Source: Faecalibacillus faecis (GTDB lineage: Bacteria > Bacillota_I > Bacilli_A > Erysipelotrichales > Coprobacillaceae). Taken from it: DNA of 64,000 nucleotides. Every line of letters begins with the position of its first letter. The first letter of the stretch is position 1. Shown piece by piece: positions 62,901 to 64,000 of this stretch. A program made the position numbers and the translations under genes. The notes under the pieces are model-generated. The model had not been told where the DNA came from, ran no database searches, and was given only the letters and a program-made list of their open reading frames with translations. The stretch lies in contig NZ_PYLP01000003.1 of NCBI RefSeq assembly GCF_003024675.1, positions 62,301 to 126,300 of the forward strand, given 5' to 3'.

Positions 62901-64000
62901 ACCAGTGAAAGTACCATTCACTAAAGAAATGAAAGATGATCGTTGGACAATTCTATGTCCACAAATGTCACCAATCCATTTCCAATTTGTTGAAAAGGCA
63001 ATGCAAGAAAGTGGTTATAACTTAAAAGTTTTACCATCAGTAGATAAAGGAGCTACAGAAGCAGGATTAAAATATGTTAATAATGATGCATGTTACCCAA
63101 GTATCCTTGTCGCTGGACAAATGATGGAAGCTTTAACAAGTGGTGAATATGATGTTAATAAAACAGCCTTGATCATCTCACAAACAGGTGGAGGTTGTCG
63201 TGCCACAAACTATATTGGATTTATCCGTAAAGCCTTAAAAGATGCCGGTTTAGAACAAGTACCAGTAATTAGTGCCAATTTACAAGGTATTGAATCAAAC
63301 CCAGGATTTAAAATTACTTACCCACTTGCAAAGAAAGTTATTATTGGTGCAATGTATGGAGATTTATTCATGAGAGTTCTTTATCGTGTAAGACCATATG
63401 AAAAAGAAAAAGGAAGTGCCAATAGACTTTACCAATCATGGGTAAAAAAATGTATGAAGAATATTGAAACAGGTAGCATGAAAGAATTTAAGAAAAATGT
63501 TTATCAAATCGTAAAAGATTTTGATGAATTACCTTTATTGGATATCAAGAAACCAAGAGTTGGTTTAGTAGGAGAAATCCTTGTTAAATTCCATCCAACT
63601 GCTAATAATCAAATTGTTGATATTATTGAAAGAGAAGGTGGAGAAGCGGTTATGCCAGATTTAATTGATTTCTTCCAATATTGTTTCTATTCAACAACAT
63701 TTGAAAGAAAACATTTCAATGCGACTGCTAAAGCAACGAAGTTATGTGAATTTGCTATTAAAGCCGTTGATTTCTTAAGAAAAGATATGATCAAAGCTTT
63801 AGAAAAATCAAAACGTTTTGATCCACCAGCTTCCATTGAACATCTTGCTGATAAAGCGAAAGAAGTTGTTTCAATCGGTAACCAAACAGGTGAAGGTTGG
63901 TTCTTAACAGGGGAAATGATTGAACTTATTGAAAGTGGAGCACCAAATATTGTATGTATGCAACCATTTGGATGTTTACCAAATCATGTTACAGGTAAAG
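59911..64000 (+). CDS. CoA-substrate-specific enzyme activase / 2-hydroxyacyl-CoA dehydratase-like fusion (3' end outside window)
   Basis: An open frame of at least 1363 codons running off the right edge; related proteins are ~1400-1500 residues. There are two tandem ASKHA ATPase (BcrAD/BadFG) domains: MGIDVGSTTVKLYVED at residue 5, then FLGVDVGSTTSKAVLVDEDG near 325. Each contains the [4Fe-4S] loop (NGTCAGGTGAFIDQM; NEACSSGCGSFIETF). A CxxC-type cluster, RYCQKCTNHC, follows near 605, then a DUF2229 region (RVVLSPRSSKKIYEKG, ESVCYPAKLSHGHIESLI near 695-730). Last is an HgdB-like part. These use ATP to deliver one electron to 2-hydroxyacyl-CoA dehydratases; the substrate here is unknown. Start ATG 59911 has AAAGGAG and overlaps marR by 8 bases. 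Confidence 0.9.
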   Translation, partial: MDKLYYMGIDVGSTTVKLYVEDQEHQCIYSKYQRHYSDVKPAIESLIKEVQEHYGNLPVKVVMTGSGGLSLSKHLNVEFVQEVIACTKTVETYIPECDVAIELGGEDAKITYFESTLEQRMNGTCAGGTGAFIDQMASLLQTDAAGLNELAKNYETIYPIASRCGVFAKTDIQPLINEGAAREDIAISIFQAVVNQTISGLACGKPIRGKVAFLGGPLYFLDQLRARFIDSLNLKDEDVIFPQNSQLFVAMGACLLAREDKVNKTTIDELVYILDSLKDGISDETDTLKPLFETEEDRIEFRNRHYSTKVKKRDLNTYQGKAFLGVDVGSTTSKAVLVDEDGSVLYTFYSSNEGNPIEVVRKILKEIYEILPKGVELVHAGSTGYGEALIKSAFKMDVSEVETISHFTAAKYFKDDVSFILDIGGQDMKAIKIEDGIIQDILLNEACSSGCGSFIETFAKSLGYNVADFANLALQSTAPIDLGSRCTVFMNSKVKQAQKEGAKIEDISAGLAYSVIKNALYKVIKLRSPESIGKSVLVQGGTFYNESVLRAFEQETGIKAIRPDIAGLMGAFGIALIARERYQGQGTTLLNKEQIDAFSYESTIRYCQKCTNHCMLTVSSFNDGSEHISGNRCERGANLPPKSKQLPNLYDYKYRRVFNYRSLTAKEAKRGTVGIPRVLNMYENYPFWHTLFTDLKFRVVLSPRSSKKIYEKGIESIPSESVCYPAKLSHGHIESLIEKGIKYIFYPSVAYERKENITQGNHYNCPVVTSYPEVIRNNVDNLETNEIIFRNPFMDLSNRKTMFTNLKDEFKSFGISDKELKAAIEHAYEELQQCRLDIQGEGEKVLSYLKENNMTGVVLSGRPYHVDPEINHGLADLITGEGMAVLTEDSVCHLDKELEELRVVDQWTYHSRMYHAASFVSSQPNLQLIQLTSFGCGLDAVTADQVAEILNARNKIYTLIKIDEGSNLGAIRIRIRSLKATIDKQENKEIDLSKKYKPVKVPFTKEMKDDRWTILCPQMSPIHFQFVEKAMQESGYNLKVLPSVDKGATEAGLKYVNNDACYPSILVAGQMMEALTSGEYDVNKTALIISQTGGGCRATNYIGFIRKALKDAGLEQVPVISANLQGIESNPGFKITYPLAKKVIIGAMYGDLFMRVLYRVRPYEKEKGSANRLYQSWVKKCMKNIETGSMKEFKKNVYQIVKDFDELPLLDIKKPRVGLVGEILVKFHPTANNQIVDIIEREGGEAVMPDLIDFFQYCFYSTTFERKHFNATAKATKLCEFAIKAVDFLRKDMIKALEKSKRFDPPASIEHLADKAKEVVSIGNQTGEGWFLTGEMIELIESGAPNIVCMQPFGCLPNHVTGK

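Overview
The window is about 30% GC, codes densely, and reads as chromosomal DNA of a low-GC Bacillota. The block rpmH-rnpA-yidC-jag / dnaA-dnaN-yaaA-recF-gyrB-gyrA places it at the replication origin. Gene content suggests a gut Erysipelotrichia-type bacterium (Coprobacillaceae/Erysipelotrichaceae). Evidence includes DUF4186 and serS after gyrA, a large 2-hydroxyacyl-CoA dehydratase activase, ECF-type vitamin uptake and a peroxiredoxin with a permuted AhpF-like partner. The taxon is an inference; no rRNA is present.

Left part (1-7.0 kb): a frameshifted Fic gene with a 4 x 12 bp repeat in its promoter, then a sugar operon (Cof-type HAD phosphatase, GH36 alpha-galactosidase, GH13 alpha-glucosidase). 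Next is a VapD-like Cas2-fold RNase gene between two near-identical copies of a small partner gene.

Accessory part (7.0-21.9 kb): an HD-domain phosphohydrolase gene is split by a ~5.7 kb Tn916-family integrative element. The element carries dfrF (trimethoprim-insensitive dihydrofolate reductase), an MGMT-like gene, an XRE regulator, a Rep/MobT-like initiator, Xis and Int. The two cargo genes sit in repeated flanks, like two copies of one cassette. Next comes a restriction cluster: a C5-methyltransferase, a Sau3AI/MutH-family nuclease, a protein with a BglII-like E-x-Q motif, Vsr, an AspBHI-type modification-dependent nuclease and a protein with a HEPN-like R-X4-H motif. A 50-residue small protein follows.

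Core part (22-53.5 kb): a methionine-synthase-like gene with an unusual leader, mscS, mnmE, vanW, ahpF-like/ahpC, a 0.5 kb MITE-like element, an AEC transporter, then the origin. oriC has TTATTCACA-type DnaA boxes upstream of dnaA. A textbook unwinding module (two abutting TTGTTCACA boxes, a 3-nt gap, five DnaA-trios) lies between dnaA and dnaN. After gyrA come serS, SRP RNA, tadA, dnaX, recR, tmk, holB, ricT, a tRNA methyltransferase, rsmI and a polysaccharide deacetylase. Three perfect parS sites lie within 4 kb.

Right part (53.5-64 kb): T-box-controlled metG, then a cobalamin-riboswitch operon. This encodes an exported alpha-toroid protein, a membrane-anchored DUF4430 protein and an ECF S component. 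Together they look like a split bacterial counterpart of the vertebrate intrinsic factor/transcobalamin fold feeding an ECF vitamin B12 importer; this is the most exciting system in the window. The window ends with a PLP-homeostasis protein, a MarR regulator and a CoA-dehydratase activase running off the edge.
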